A DNA stretch of 64,000 bases, from positions 35,804-99,803 of the forward strand of contig DASZUS010000075.1 in assembly GCA_035547515.1 (NCBI GenBank), in the 5' to 3' direction. The notes under the pieces were generated by a model. The model did no database searches. It worked only from the letters and a program-made list of their open reading frames with translations, and was not told where the DNA came from. The DNA comes from DASZTV01 sp035547515 (GTDB taxonomy: Bacteria; Actinomycetota; Actinomycetes; JAFAQI01). How positions within the stretch are numbered: the first letter of the stretch is position 1; every line of letters starts with the position of its first letter. Below, in pieces: positions 8,728 to 17,131 of this stretch. The position numbers were made by a program, and so were the translations under genes.

Positions 8728-9333
8728 ATGAGCACTGATCTGCGTCGGCTGCCGTGGCTGGTGCGCTACGGCTACGCCCGCCGAATCGCGTACCGGTGGC
8801 GTCGGGCAGCACTCCTGCTGATTCACAACCACCTCGACGTGGAGATCGCGAAGGGCGTGGCGATCGGCCCGCGGTTCGACCTCTGGATGCCCGCCCCGGC
8901 GACCTTTCACGTCGGCACCGGGTCGGAGTTTCGCCGCGACTTCTTCTGCGAGATCGGTCCGGGTGGCCGGGTGGAGATCGGCGAGCGGGTGATCTTCACC
9001 TCGGCGGCGCTGATCCAGATCTCGACTTCGCTCATCATCGGGAGGCGGGCGGTGTTCGGTCAGTCGGTGATGATCGCCGACGGCAACCACAAGTTCCGCG
9101 ACCACACCAAGCACCTGCTCGACCAGGGCTACGACTTCCGCCCGATCGAGATCGGCGACAACGCGATCGTGACGTCGAAGTGCACCATCCTGAACTCGAT
9201 CGGGGAGGGCGCGATCATTGGCGCCGGCAGTGTGGTCACCAAGCCGATCCCGGCGTACTGCCTTGCGTACGGCGCACCGGCTCGCGTGGTCGAGTACTTC
9301 GGGCCCGAGGAGCTGCGTCCCGAAGGGATCTAG
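8728..9333 (+). CDS. Left-handed beta-helix acyltransferase (hexapeptide family)
   Basis: This 201-residue protein has imperfect hexapeptide repeats throughout (for example IGPRFD, IGPGGRVEIG, IEIGDNAIVTSK). It also has a long insertion with the segment IADGNHKFRDHTK, as in xenobiotic/maltose-type O-acetyltransferases, where His is catalytic. The C-terminal AYGAPARVVEYF is the usual family end. It probably acetylates a sugar hydroxyl in the glycan made by this locus. It lies 30 bp downstream of the initiating transferase; a TAACGT box 9 nt before the ATG may give it its own short-leader transcript. The 3' end overlaps the convergent methyltransferase by 4 nt. Confidence 0.85.
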   Translation: MSTDLRRLPWLVRYGYARRIAYRWRRAALLLIHNHLDVEIAKGVAIGPRFDLWMPAPATFHVGTGSEFRRDFFCEIGPGGRVEIGERVIFTSAALIQISTSLIIGRRAVFGQSVMIADGNHKFRDHTKHLLDQGYDFRPIEIGDNAIVTSKCTILNSIGEGAIIGAGSVVTKPIPAYCLAYGAPARVVEYFGPEELRPEGI

Positions 9334-10133
9334 GCGCGCGCAGCGTCGACCCACAGGTCGGCAACCGCGAGCGGCGCGGTGAGCCGGTGCCTGGCCAGCC
9401 GGTGGTAGAGATCCTTGCCGCGCGGCGACGGCACGAAGTCGGTGTGCACCCACTGCCCGAACCGGACGTCGGGCGAGCGGAAACCCGCGGTGCGCAGGGA
9501 GCGTCGCAGGCCTGACCGGGTCTGCTCGTTGACGTGCATCCGGTGCTCGTAGTCGTTGCGCGGGTCGGCGGGCCAGTGGTGACCGCGCAGCCCCGCGACG
9601 GCGCGCATCCCGCGGTAGGTCACGTCGTAGATGGTCCGGGTTGGGAAGGTATGCGCGAACAGCCGCCCGCCGGGGCGCAGCACGCGATGCGCCTCCGCGA
9701 AGGTCGCGGCCAGCTCGGCGGGCGAGAGGTGCTCGATGACGTCGATCATGAAGACGAGGTCCACGCATCCGTCGGGCAGCGGGAGGCGGCGGGCGTCGGC
9801 AAGCACCACCGTGGCGCGCGACGCGACCTCGCGCTGCGCCATCGACTGTGCGGCCATCCCTGCCGCCGCGGGCGAGTACTCGACGCCGATCGCCCACCGG
9901 GCGCCGTGCTCGGCGGCTAGCGCGACCAGCTCCCCGCGGCCGGCGCCGATGTCGCACACGGTCATCCCGGCCGAGATGCCGCAGCGCTTGAGGATGCCCT
10001 TGTAGAGCCCCGCCTGCCCGGCGCCCGCCGAGCTGACCCACTCGTCGTGGCCGGCGCACGCGGTCCGGTAGTAGTCCTCGTCGTACTCGTCCGGCGAGAC
10101 GGTCGGCCGCGCGAGGTCGCGGTCAGCGGTCAT
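9330..10133 (-). CDS. Class I SAM-dependent methyltransferase
   Basis: This 267-residue soluble methyltransferase has motif I at VCDIGAGRGELVALA, motif II-like acidic ends in VEYSPAAAGMA, and the post-I segment DLVFMIDVIEHLSPAE followed by HRVLRPGGRLFAHTFP. The C-terminal half carries aromatic and basic residues and is not diagnostic. The frame is open to 10175, but the ATG at 10133 avoids overlap with the divergent gene and is preferred. Its place between an acyltransferase and a secreted carbohydrate-active protein suggests sugar or lipid-linked intermediate methylation. The substrate is unknown. Confidence 0.85.
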   Translation of the reverse strand: MTADRDLARPTVSPDEYDEDYYRTACAGHDEWVSSAGAGQAGLYKGILKRCGISAGMTVCDIGAGRGELVALAAEHGARWAIGVEYSPAAAGMAAQSMAQREVASRATVVLADARRLPLPDGCVDLVFMIDVIEHLSPAELAATFAEAHRVLRPGGRLFAHTFPTRTIYDVTYRGMRAVAGLRGHHWPADPRNDYEHRMHVNEQTRSGLRRSLRTAGFRSPDVRFGQWVHTDFVPSPRGKDLYHRLARHRLTAPLAVADLWVDAARA

Positions 10134-10156
10134 TCGCCGCTCGCTTCCCCGGGTGT

Positions 10157-12376
10157 TTGCGCGGCCTGCCCACACGCCATGATGGACACATCACCGCGTC
10201 ACGTCACATCAGCCGGCCGCGTCGACTGGCTGCGCGCGCCGTCGTCGCGGCCACGGTGCTGCTCGCGGTCGTCGAGCACGGCGGAGCCTCCGCGGCGCGG
10301 GTCGCCGGCCCACCTGGTCCGGTCCGCGACCTCGTGGCGACGGCGTACGGCGACACCGCCACGGTGTCGTGGCGCCCGCCGCGTCACGGCGAGGTGGCCC
10401 GTTACCAGGTCGAAGCGCACCTCGACGACTACTACAACGAGACCTCGCCCGGTTTCGGAACCCGCGTCGTCGGCGGCGCCACGCACTCGATCGTCTGGCC
10501 GGATCTTCCGCTCAACCTGCGCGTCTACTTCACGGTGACGCCGGTCGCTGCTGGCGCGGCAGGTGCCGCGGGCGCCGGGTCCGGCATCGTTGCTTGGAAC
10601 GCCACCGGACCGGTCGTCCCGGCAAACTCGCACTGCCCGACGACCCTCGTCGGGGACTGCGTCGTGGTCGATCCGGCCGAGTCACTCGGCGTCGAGACCC
10701 GCCCAGGGGCAGGCATCCTCCACGGCGTCGTGAGCACCGGCAACCGGTGGGTCCGCCCGCTCAACCTCACCCACTGGCGGATCGACGCCGGAAACGCGGC
10801 TCAGTTCCACGACGCGTCGGCGGCGGTCGGGCCCTCTGGGGTGATCGAGATGCTCTCCGACGCCTGGTACGCCCACACCCACCACCGGGTGCGCGGCCGC
10901 AGCTACGCCGCGGACCCATGGTCGGACTGGTCGTCGTACGCCGGCTTTGTCGCCCGGCAGGTCCGCGAGGCGGCCCGTCGCGGCGACCACCCGATCTGGG
11001 ACATCCAGAACGAGCCGGAGGGCTACATCTACGACCCCGGCCTGCCTGTCACCAAAGCGCGGGTCGAGAAGGAGTACCTCGTCGCCTACCGCGCCATCAA
11101 GCGAGTCGACCGCGACGCCAAGGTCATCGGCCCCTCGATCGGCTGGACCGCGGGTACGACGTCGGCGACCGAGCTCGACATGGCGACGTTCGTCTCCTAC
11201 GCCGCCGCCCATCACATGAGGCTCTACGCGCTGTCGTGGCACGAGAACTCCGACCGCCGCGACGCCAGCCCGCTGACCTACCAGGAGATGCCGCAGGCGG
11301 TCCGCGACGAAGCCGAGCAGGTGCGCGAGCTCATCGCGGAGCACCCCGCGATCGGGGACCCGAAGCTCTGGGTCGACGAGAACAGCTCGGCGGCCGGCCA
11401 GTACATCCCGGGCTTCACCGCCGGCTACCTCGCCGCCGAGGATCAGGCGGGCCTGGCCGAGGCGAACCGGTCCTGCTGGAGCTATCCCGGCACCTTCGAC
11501 GGCAACACCTGCTTTCGCGCGAACCTCGGTGGCCTGCTCAACCACGACGGCGCACCCAACGCGAACTACTGGGTGATGCGCGACTACGCCGAGCTGTCCG
11601 GCACCAGGGTGGCCTCAGCCACCTCCGCGCTTGATGTGAGCGCTCTCGCCGTCACCGACCCTCGCGGTACGACGAGGGTGCTCATCGGCCGTCATCAGAC
11701 CTGCTCGCAGCCGACGACTGGCCCGGGCTACTGCGCTGGCCCACCGCGGCTCGCTGCCCCTGCCGCGCTCACCGTTCGCGTGCTGGTGCCCGCCGGAGCG
11801 TCGAGCGCGGTGGTCGGTGTGCAGGTCGTCCCGGACACGCTGCGCGACATGACGCGCCCGCCCGCGACGGCGCACTCCGTCGTACCGGTCCGGTCCGGCG
11901 TTGCGACCATCGGCGTTCCGGCGCTCGGCGACGGCGAAGCTCTCTTCGTCACGGTGCGCCCTGACGCCACTGGCGGGCGTCCTCCGCGCAGCGGCGACCG
12001 GCAGCGCCGGGAGGTTCCCGCTCCTCGCGGGGCGGCCGTCCCGACCCGCCTGTTTCCGCTCGCGGGAGCCGACCAGTCGGTCGCGGCGCTGCACCCCTAC
12101 CCCCAGCCGCTGACCGCGCTGCTGACCGACCAGTACGGCAATCCGTTGGCCCACGAGAAGGTGACCTTCTCCCTGGGCCGCGGTGGCCACGGGCACTTCA
12201 CGACGGGCGGGACGACAACGACGTTGACCACCAACGGCGACGGCATCGCGACCTCACCGACCGTCGTCGACGGCTTGCCGATCGGAGACTGGAACGCTGC
12301 TGCGTACCTCGCCTCCGCAGGGCCCGCGCCCGGTGCGCCGATCGCCTACTACCTGCTCGCGTCCCGAGCCGTCTGA
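10157..12376 (+). CDS. Secreted Fn3 / GH39-like glycosidase-fold / Ig-like protein
   Basis: This 739-residue protein begins with a signal peptide: twin-Arg-rich start, a hydrophobic run, and likely cleavage after ASA near residue 46. A fibronectin type III-like domain (about 52-140) is followed by a TIM-barrel domain (about 170-460). The barrel has the clan-A acid/base motif IQNEPEG with Glu286 and a candidate nucleophile Glu408 in WVDENSS. A small sandwich domain then leads to a bacterial Ig-like C-terminus (about 630-739, LLTDQYGNPLAHEKVTF). It resembles GH39-type hydrolases. Acting outside the cell, it may trim or process the glycan. The only long start is a TTG with no ribosome site, so the exact N-terminus is uncertain. 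Confidence 0.75.
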   Translation: MRGLPTRHDGHITASRHISRPRRLAARAVVAATVLLAVVEHGGASAARVAGPPGPVRDLVATAYGDTATVSWRPPRHGEVARYQVEAHLDDYYNETSPGFGTRVVGGATHSIVWPDLPLNLRVYFTVTPVAAGAAGAAGAGSGIVAWNATGPVVPANSHCPTTLVGDCVVVDPAESLGVETRPGAGILHGVVSTGNRWVRPLNLTHWRIDAGNAAQFHDASAAVGPSGVIEMLSDAWYAHTHHRVRGRSYAADPWSDWSSYAGFVARQVREAARRGDHPIWDIQNEPEGYIYDPGLPVTKARVEKEYLVAYRAIKRVDRDAKVIGPSIGWTAGTTSATELDMATFVSYAAAHHMRLYALSWHENSDRRDASPLTYQEMPQAVRDEAEQVRELIAEHPAIGDPKLWVDENSSAAGQYIPGFTAGYLAAEDQAGLAEANRSCWSYPGTFDGNTCFRANLGGLLNHDGAPNANYWVMRDYAELSGTRVASATSALDVSALAVTDPRGTTRVLIGRHQTCSQPTTGPGYCAGPPRLAAPAALTVRVLVPAGASSAVVGVQVVPDTLRDMTRPPATAHSVVPVRSGVATIGVPALGDGEALFVTVRPDATGGRPPRSGDRQRREVPAPRGAAVPTRLFPLAGADQSVAALHPYPQPLTALLTDQYGNPLAHEKVTFSLGRGGHGHFTTGGTTTTLTTNGDGIATSPTVVDGLPIGDWNAAAYLASAGPAPGAPIAYYLLASRAV

Positions 12377-12398
12377 GCGCCGAGGCCAGGGACCCGCC

Positions 12399-13397
12399 TC
12401 AGCTGCCCTCGATCTCGGTGCTCTGCCGTCGCTCCCGCTCGAGGTCGGCGTCGACCATCATCTCCACCAGCGTCTGGAACGAGACTGAGGGCCTCCAGCC
12501 GAGCTTCTCCTGCGCCTTCGTGGCATCACCGCACAGGTAGTCGACCTCGGCGGGCCGGACGAAACGCTGGTCGACCTCGACCAGCTTCGACCAGTCATCG
12601 ACGCCGACCCGGGCGAACGCGATGTCGAGCAGCTCCGAGATGGAGTGGGTGGCACCGGTAGCGACGACGTAGTCGTCGGGCTCGTCCTGCTGGAGCATCC
12701 GCCACATCGCCTCCACGTAGTCGCCGGCGAAGCCCCAGTCGCGCTGGCTGTCGAGGTTGCCGAGCGCGATCGTCTCCTGCAGCCCCAGTGCGATCCGAGC
12801 CACACTGCGGGTGACCTTGCGGGTGACGAACTCGTGCCCGCGCCGCGGCGACTCGTGGTTGAACAGGATGCCGGAGCAGGCGAAAGCGCCGTATGACTCC
12901 CGGTAGTTGACGGTGATGTAGTGACCGAACGTCTTCGCCGCGCCATAGGGCGAGCGCGGATGAAACGGCGTCTGCTCGGTCTGCGGCGACTCCCGCACCT
13001 TGCCGAACATCTCGCTGCTGGAGGCCTGGTAGAAGCGGATCCGCTCCATGTGGTTCTGGGTCGCAATCCGGATCGCCTCGAGGATCCGCAGCACCCCCAT
13101 GCCGGTGACGTCAGCCGTGAGCTCCGCCTGGCGCCACGACAGGCCCACGAAGGACAGCGCACCGAGGTTGTAGATCTCGTCGGGCTGCGCGATCTCGATC
13201 GCGCTGATCAGCGACGGCAGGTCGGTGAGGTCGCCCTGCAGCAGCTCGACGCTCGGGATCAGCCGCTCGACCGTGTGGACCTTGGGGTTGTTCTGGCCGC
13301 GCACGACGCCGTACACGTCGTAGCCCTTGGCGACGAGTAGCTCGCCGAGATACAGGCCGTCCTGTCCGGTGATCCCGGTAATCAGCGCGCGAGGCAT
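12399..13397 (-). CDS. gmd: GDP-mannose 4,6-dehydratase
   Basis: This 332-residue extended SDR makes GDP-4-keto-6-deoxymannose, the precursor of GDP-fucose, GDP-rhamnose, perosamine and related sugars. GITGQDG binds NADP. The catalytic region shows YQASSSEMFGKVRESPQ and SPYGAAK. The substrate-loop segment NHESPRRGHEFVTRK is specific to Gmd. No fucose synthase or GDP-perosamine enzyme is recognisable next to it, so the end product made from this intermediate is not clear from the window. A TAGGGT box 6 nt before the ATG suggests a leaderless transcript. It faces away from rmlD with a 39-bp gap. Confidence 0.95.
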   Translation of the reverse strand: MPRALITGITGQDGLYLGELLVAKGYDVYGVVRGQNNPKVHTVERLIPSVELLQGDLTDLPSLISAIEIAQPDEIYNLGALSFVGLSWRQAELTADVTGMGVLRILEAIRIATQNHMERIRFYQASSSEMFGKVRESPQTEQTPFHPRSPYGAAKTFGHYITVNYRESYGAFACSGILFNHESPRRGHEFVTRKVTRSVARIALGLQETIALGNLDSQRDWGFAGDYVEAMWRMLQQDEPDDYVVATGATHSISELLDIAFARVGVDDWSKLVEVDQRFVRPAEVDYLCGDATKAQEKLGWRPSVSFQTLVEMMVDADLERERRQSTEIEGS

Positions 13398-13403
13398 GGC
13401 GAC

Positions 13404-13409
13404 ACCCTA
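13404..13409 (-). promoter_or_regulatory. -10 box for leaderless gmd
   Basis: TAGGGT ends 6 nt before the gmd ATG, so the transcript would begin at or next to the start codon. No purine-rich ribosome site is present in those 6 nt. Confidence 0.5.
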
Positions 13410-13436
13410 AGTGGCGGCGCTCCTGTCCAGGCGCGG

Positions 13437-14309
13437 CTAGGCCGTCAGGGCTTGGGCCTCGCGGGCGAGCGCGTCGGCGAGTGCGTCACGCCACGGCGCC
13501 ATGGCGGGCAGCCCCGCGGCGTTCCACTTGGCGTTGGACAGGACGGAGTACGCCGGGCGCGGCGCCGGCCGCGCCATCGCCGCGCTGGTCGTGGGGCGGA
13601 CCCGCTCGGTCGGCACGCCCAGCAGGTCCGCGAGCGCAACCGCGACGTCGAACCAGGTCGCCTCGCCCGCTGCCGAGCAGTGCCAGATCCCCGGCTCGAC
13701 GCCGGCGGTGCCGAGCGCGACGAGGCGCGAGGCGAGCTCCCTGGTCCAGGTGGGCGCACCGCGCTGGTCGGTGACGACGTCGACGGTCTCGCCGCCGAGC
13801 AGCTTGCGTCCCACCGCGCGCACGAAGCTCGGCCCGTTTGCGCCGTACAGCCAGCCGGTCCGGACTACGTGGCCGTCGCCGCCGGCAGCGAGGACTGCGT
13901 GCTCGCCGGCGAGCTTGGAACGCCCGTACGCCGAGACCGGGCCGACGGCTGCGTCGACCTCGTAGGGCGCGCTGCCCTCGCCCGGGAACACGTAGTCGGT
14001 GGAGACGTGGATCAGCCGGGCGCCGTGCGCCGCGCACCACGCGGCGAGCAGCCCAGGCCCGACGCCGTTGACCAGTGTCGCGTCGTCCTCATGCGCCTCC
14101 GCGTCGTCGACCTTGGTGTAAGCGGCTGCGTTGATCACCACCGTCGGCTGATGGCTGTCGAGGGCCGCGGTCACCGCCTCCGCGGACGCCACGTCGAGCG
14201 CCTGGTGGTCCAGCCCCACCACATCGGCATCACTAGCGGCGCCGGTCAGCACGTCGAGCAGGTCGCGACCGAGCGCGCCGCCCGTGCCGGTGACCAGCCA
14301 GCGGGTCAC
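13437..14309 (-). CDS. rmlD: dTDP-4-dehydrorhamnose reductase
   Basis: This 290-residue SDR catalyses the last step of dTDP-L-rhamnose synthesis. GTGGALGRDLL binds NADPH. VSTDYVFPG and YGRSKLAGE hold the catalytic Thr/Tyr/Lys set. RTGWLYG and FDVAVALADLLG are also typical. The GTG start overlaps the rmlB stop as GTGA, which fixes the start although the frame is open another 45 nt upstream. The order rmlB-rmlD is separate from rmlC-rmlA (21.4-22.9 kb), so the four rhamnose genes are split over two operons. Confidence 0.95.
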   Translation of the reverse strand: MTRWLVTGTGGALGRDLLDVLTGAASDADVVGLDHQALDVASAEAVTAALDSHQPTVVINAAAYTKVDDAEAHEDDATLVNGVGPGLLAAWCAAHGARLIHVSTDYVFPGEGSAPYEVDAAVGPVSAYGRSKLAGEHAVLAAGGDGHVVRTGWLYGANGPSFVRAVGRKLLGGETVDVVTDQRGAPTWTRELASRLVALGTAGVEPGIWHCSAAGEATWFDVAVALADLLGVPTERVRPTTSAAMARPAPRPAYSVLSNAKWNAAGLPAMAPWRDALADALAREAQALTA

Positions 14310-15304
14310 GCGGGCCGGTTGGTCGCGGAGTGGGCGGCCTTCAGCGGCCGCCACCAGCTCTCGTTGTCGCGGTACCAGCGGATGGTCTCGTCCAGCCCGA
14401 CCTCGAGGTCGACTTGCGGCGAGTAGCCCAGCTCGGCGCGGATCCGCGAGTCGTCGAGCGCGTACCGGCGGTCATGCCCGCGGCGGTCCTCGACGTACTT
14501 CACCAACGACCAGTCCGCACCGCATCCCGCTAGCAACCGCTCGGTCAGCTCCCGGTTGCTCAACGCGACGCCGCCGCTGATGTTGTAGATCTCGCCGGAC
14601 CTGCCGCGCTCCAGCACCATCGCGATCGCCCGGCAGTGGTCGTCGACGTGCAGCCAGTCCCGGACGTTCTCCCCGTCGCCATAGAGCGGGACCGGCAGCC
14701 CGTCGATGAGGTTGGTCACGAACAGCGGGATGACCTTCTCCGGGAACTGGTAGGGCCCGTAGTTGTTGGTGCATCGGGTGATCACGACGTCGAGCCCGTG
14801 GGTGACGACGTAGGCGCGCGCGATCAGGTCGCCGCCTGCTTTGGCGGCTGAGTACGGCGAGCTCGGCTCGAGCAGGTCGGTCTCGACGAACCCCGGGCCG
14901 TCGGTCGACCCGTAGACCTCGTCGGTCGACACCTGCAGGACGCGGGACACTCCTGCTCGCAGGCACGCGTCGAGCAGCGTCTGCACGCCTACCGCGTTCG
15001 TCATCACGAAGTCGGCGGCTCCGGCGATGGAGCGGTCGACGTGCGACTCCGCAGCGAAGTTGACGACCAGGTCGTGGCCGGGAAGCACCTGGTCCAACGT
15101 CGACGTGTCGAGGATGTCCCCCTGCACGAAGGTGTAGCGGGGGTCGTCGGCTACTGGCGCGAGGTTGGCGAGGTTGCCGGCGTAGGTCAACTTGTCGTAG
15201 ACCGTGACCTCGGCGTCGCAGTACGCGTCGTAGCCACCCGCGAGCAAGGTGCGGACGAAGTGCGAGCCGATGAAGCCCGCCCCGCCGGTGACCAGCATCC
15301 GCAT
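14306..15304 (-). CDS. rmlB: dTDP-glucose 4,6-dehydratase
   Basis: This 332-residue extended SDR converts dTDP-glucose to dTDP-4-keto-6-deoxyglucose. It has VTGGAGFIGSHFVR at the N-terminus, NFAAESHVDRSI, STDEVYGS, YSAAKAGGD (YxxxK) and TRCTNNYGPYQFPEK, the last being the RmlB substrate signature. It starts the rmlB-rmlD operon. A CATGCT box 6 nt before the ATG is one base off TANNNT and may serve a leaderless start. The product feeds RmlC and RmlD and could also be shared with other 6-deoxysugar routes. Confidence 0.97.
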   Translation of the reverse strand: MRMLVTGGAGFIGSHFVRTLLAGGYDAYCDAEVTVYDKLTYAGNLANLAPVADDPRYTFVQGDILDTSTLDQVLPGHDLVVNFAAESHVDRSIAGAADFVMTNAVGVQTLLDACLRAGVSRVLQVSTDEVYGSTDGPGFVETDLLEPSSPYSAAKAGGDLIARAYVVTHGLDVVITRCTNNYGPYQFPEKVIPLFVTNLIDGLPVPLYGDGENVRDWLHVDDHCRAIAMVLERGRSGEIYNISGGVALSNRELTERLLAGCGADWSLVKYVEDRRGHDRRYALDDSRIRAELGYSPQVDLEVGLDETIRWYRDNESWWRPLKAAHSATNRPA

Positions 15305-15326
15305 GCCCCAAGCATGCCTGAGCCGG

Positions 15327-16241
15327 TCAGCCGAAGTAGGAGGGCGTCATCGACAGCCGCCGGCGCACCGGCTGTGGCAGCAACCGGTGTCCCGCACCGA
15401 GCTGGTGGCCGAGCAATGCCGCCGCCGACCGCGCCACGACCCCTGCCTGGGCGGCCGGCCCGTCCTCGCGCGCTGCCGCCAACTGCCGGGCGACGAGCTG
15501 CCGGCCGTATCCGTGCGGCCGGCCGAAGGTCTCCCGGTGCCACTGGTTGGTGGACTCGAAGACACCGGCGTCGAAGTAGCGCCGGATCGTCTGGCCAAGC
15601 GTGTACTCGTGGGAGTGGACGACCTGCGCGTCGGCGACGTAGGCGACCGACCAGCCGTGCCGCAGCATCATCCCGGCCGCCCAGCGGTCCTCGTGGCTGA
15701 CGATCCTGGACGGGAACCGGCCGATCGCCTCGAGCGCGGTACGGCGGTAGGCGGAGAAGGAGTTCGACGCGAAGCTGGCGCGGATGCCGAGCGTCTCGGC
15801 ATCGCTGGGCCGCACCGTCGACGAGGTCTCGGGATAGAGCATCGCGCGGTGGGCGCGGGTCGCAGCACTTGCCGCCGGGTTGGGCAGCTGGCGGCCGAAC
15901 GCCATGCCCGCGCGGGCGTCGGCGACCAGCGCGGCCACCAGCTTCGCGACCGCGTCCGGCCCGACCGGGATGGCGTCCTGGGTCAGGAAGACGAGGTGGT
16001 CCGCGTCACTCAGGTCGAGGACGCGGTTGCGGGTGCCGCCGTGGTCGAACTCGCTTCGCGAGATGCGCTCGATGCGTGCGCCGGCCTGCGCCAGCCGGTC
16101 CACGGAGCCGTCGTCGGAGGCCGAGTCGATCACGACGATCTCGGCGGGTGCCGGGTCGAGGGTGCTGAGCGCCGCCGAAAGCTGTTCGACCCATCGCCCG
16201 GGGTTGAGCGTCGGGATGCAGACGCAGACCGTGTCGCTCAT
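15327..16241 (-). CDS. GT2 rhamnosyltransferase-like glycosyltransferase
   Basis: This 304-residue GT-A enzyme has the features of rhamnosyltransferases that use dTDP-rhamnose: CIPTLNPGRWVEQL at the N-terminus, EFDHGGTRNRVLDLS, and FLTQDAIPVGPDAV, where TQDA stands in for the usual DXD. Later come FASNSFSAYRR and VSHEDRWAAGMMLRHG, the acceptor-side acidic motif. ATG 16241 overlaps the stop of the upstream GT2 as ATGA and removes a long unrelated N-terminal extension of the open frame. It is next to rmlB and probably uses the rhamnose made by the locus. Confidence 0.9.
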   Translation of the reverse strand: MSDTVCVCIPTLNPGRWVEQLSAALSTLDPAPAEIVVIDSASDDGSVDRLAQAGARIERISRSEFDHGGTRNRVLDLSDADHLVFLTQDAIPVGPDAVAKLVAALVADARAGMAFGRQLPNPAASAATRAHRAMLYPETSSTVRPSDAETLGIRASFASNSFSAYRRTALEAIGRFPSRIVSHEDRWAAGMMLRHGWSVAYVADAQVVHSHEYTLGQTIRRYFDAGVFESTNQWHRETFGRPHGYGRQLVARQLAAAREDGPAAQAGVVARSAAALLGHQLGAGHRLLPQPVRRRLSMTPSYFG

Positions 16242-17116
16242 GGTGCCAACGATGGCATCAGCCACACGATCGCGGTCTTCGCCACGAGGTAGGGGAGCAT
16301 CGGCACGCGCACCCGCATCGGCAGGGTCCCGCGTCGCCACACCCGCCAGTCGTTGCGCAGCGACAGGCGCCGTAGCTGCCGGCGCGACTCCGGCGACGCC
16401 GTGACCGCGTGGGCCCCGCGCACGTGCCCTACCTCCAGTGCCGGGTCGTAGAGCAGCCGCCAGCCCTTGGCGCGCAGCCGGTAGGACAGGTCGACGTCCT
16501 CCTTGTACATGAAGAACGTCTCGTCGAAGACCTGGCCGCCGATCGCCACCTGCTCGAGGACGGTACGGCGCGCGAAGAAGGCGGCGCCGCACAGCGCGGG
16601 CACGGCTTCGATGCCATCGCTGTGGCGGCCGTCGTCGGGCTCGCCCTGCCCGCGGTCGTAGCTTCGGCCGTACCAGCTGTGGAACACCCCGGCGCAGTCG
16701 ATCTCGCCGGTTCGTTGCAGCGAGTCGGGGTCGAGCCGGACGAGCTTCGGGTTCAGCGCCGCCGCCGCAGGGTCGCCGCGCAACGTCCTCACCGCGGCCT
16801 CGAGGAAACCGGGACCGACGACGGCGTCCGGGTTGAGGAAGAGCACGAACTCGGTGGGGGGCAGGAGGGTCAAGCCGAGGTTGTTGCCGCCGGTGAAGCC
16901 GGGGTTGTCCGGCCGGTTGGCGACGATGACGCCGGGATGCGCCGCGGCGCTGCGTGCCACGTCGGGAGAGGCGACCGGCGAGTTGTCGACCACCACGACC
17001 GCGGCCGGCTGCTCGTCGAGGATGGCGGCCAGCGTCCGGCCGATGATCGGCCCGGGCTCGTAGGCCACGACCACGACGCCCACGCTGCCGGGCGGCGTGC
17101 TGGGGGGGCCGGCCAC
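16238..17116 (-). CDS. GT2 glycosyltransferase, WbbL-like
   Basis: This 292-residue GT-A enzyme has VVVVAYEPG at the N-terminus, VVVDNSPVAS, then NPGFTGGNNLGL and FLNPDAVV (the DXD-like position). FMYKEDVDLSYRLRAKGW is the acceptor-binding ED motif. The NPGF-GNN pattern is typical of WbbL-type rhamnosyltransferases that extend polyprenyl-linked primers. A C-terminal hydrophobic helix may anchor it. The GTG start is 15 bp from the divergent GT4 start. It is coupled by ATGA to the second GT2, so the two probably add adjacent residues. Confidence 0.9.
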   Translation of the reverse strand: MAGPPSTPPGSVGVVVVAYEPGPIIGRTLAAILDEQPAAVVVVDNSPVASPDVARSAAAHPGVIVANRPDNPGFTGGNNLGLTLLPPTEFVLFLNPDAVVGPGFLEAAVRTLRGDPAAAALNPKLVRLDPDSLQRTGEIDCAGVFHSWYGRSYDRGQGEPDDGRHSDGIEAVPALCGAAFFARRTVLEQVAIGGQVFDETFFMYKEDVDLSYRLRAKGWRLLYDPALEVGHVRGAHAVTASPESRRQLRRLSLRNDWRVWRRGTLPMRVRVPMLPYLVAKTAIVWLMPSLAP

Positions 17117-17117
17117 C

Positions 17118-17123
17118 TACCCT
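17118..17123 (+). promoter_or_regulatory. -10 box for the GT4 gene at 17132
   Basis: TACCCT ends 8 nt before the ATG. The whole divergent intergenic region is only 15 bp, so the -35 regions must lie inside the opposite coding sequence. Confidence 0.4.
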
Positions 17124-17131
17124 TTCTACCA

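Noticed and set aside
7624..10059. An 811-codon open frame on the minus strand
   Set aside because: It is antisense to the initiating transferase and acyltransferase and mixes with a methyltransferase frame; composition is Arg/Ala/His-rich as in antisense translation of high-GC genes, with no family motif.
12399..13397. Gmd as the start of a GDP-fucose or perosamine pathway in the window
   Set aside because: No fucose synthase, GDP-rhamnose reductase or perosamine-type partner is adjacent; the aminotransferase at 3888 groups by context with the PglF-like gene, so the end product is left open.
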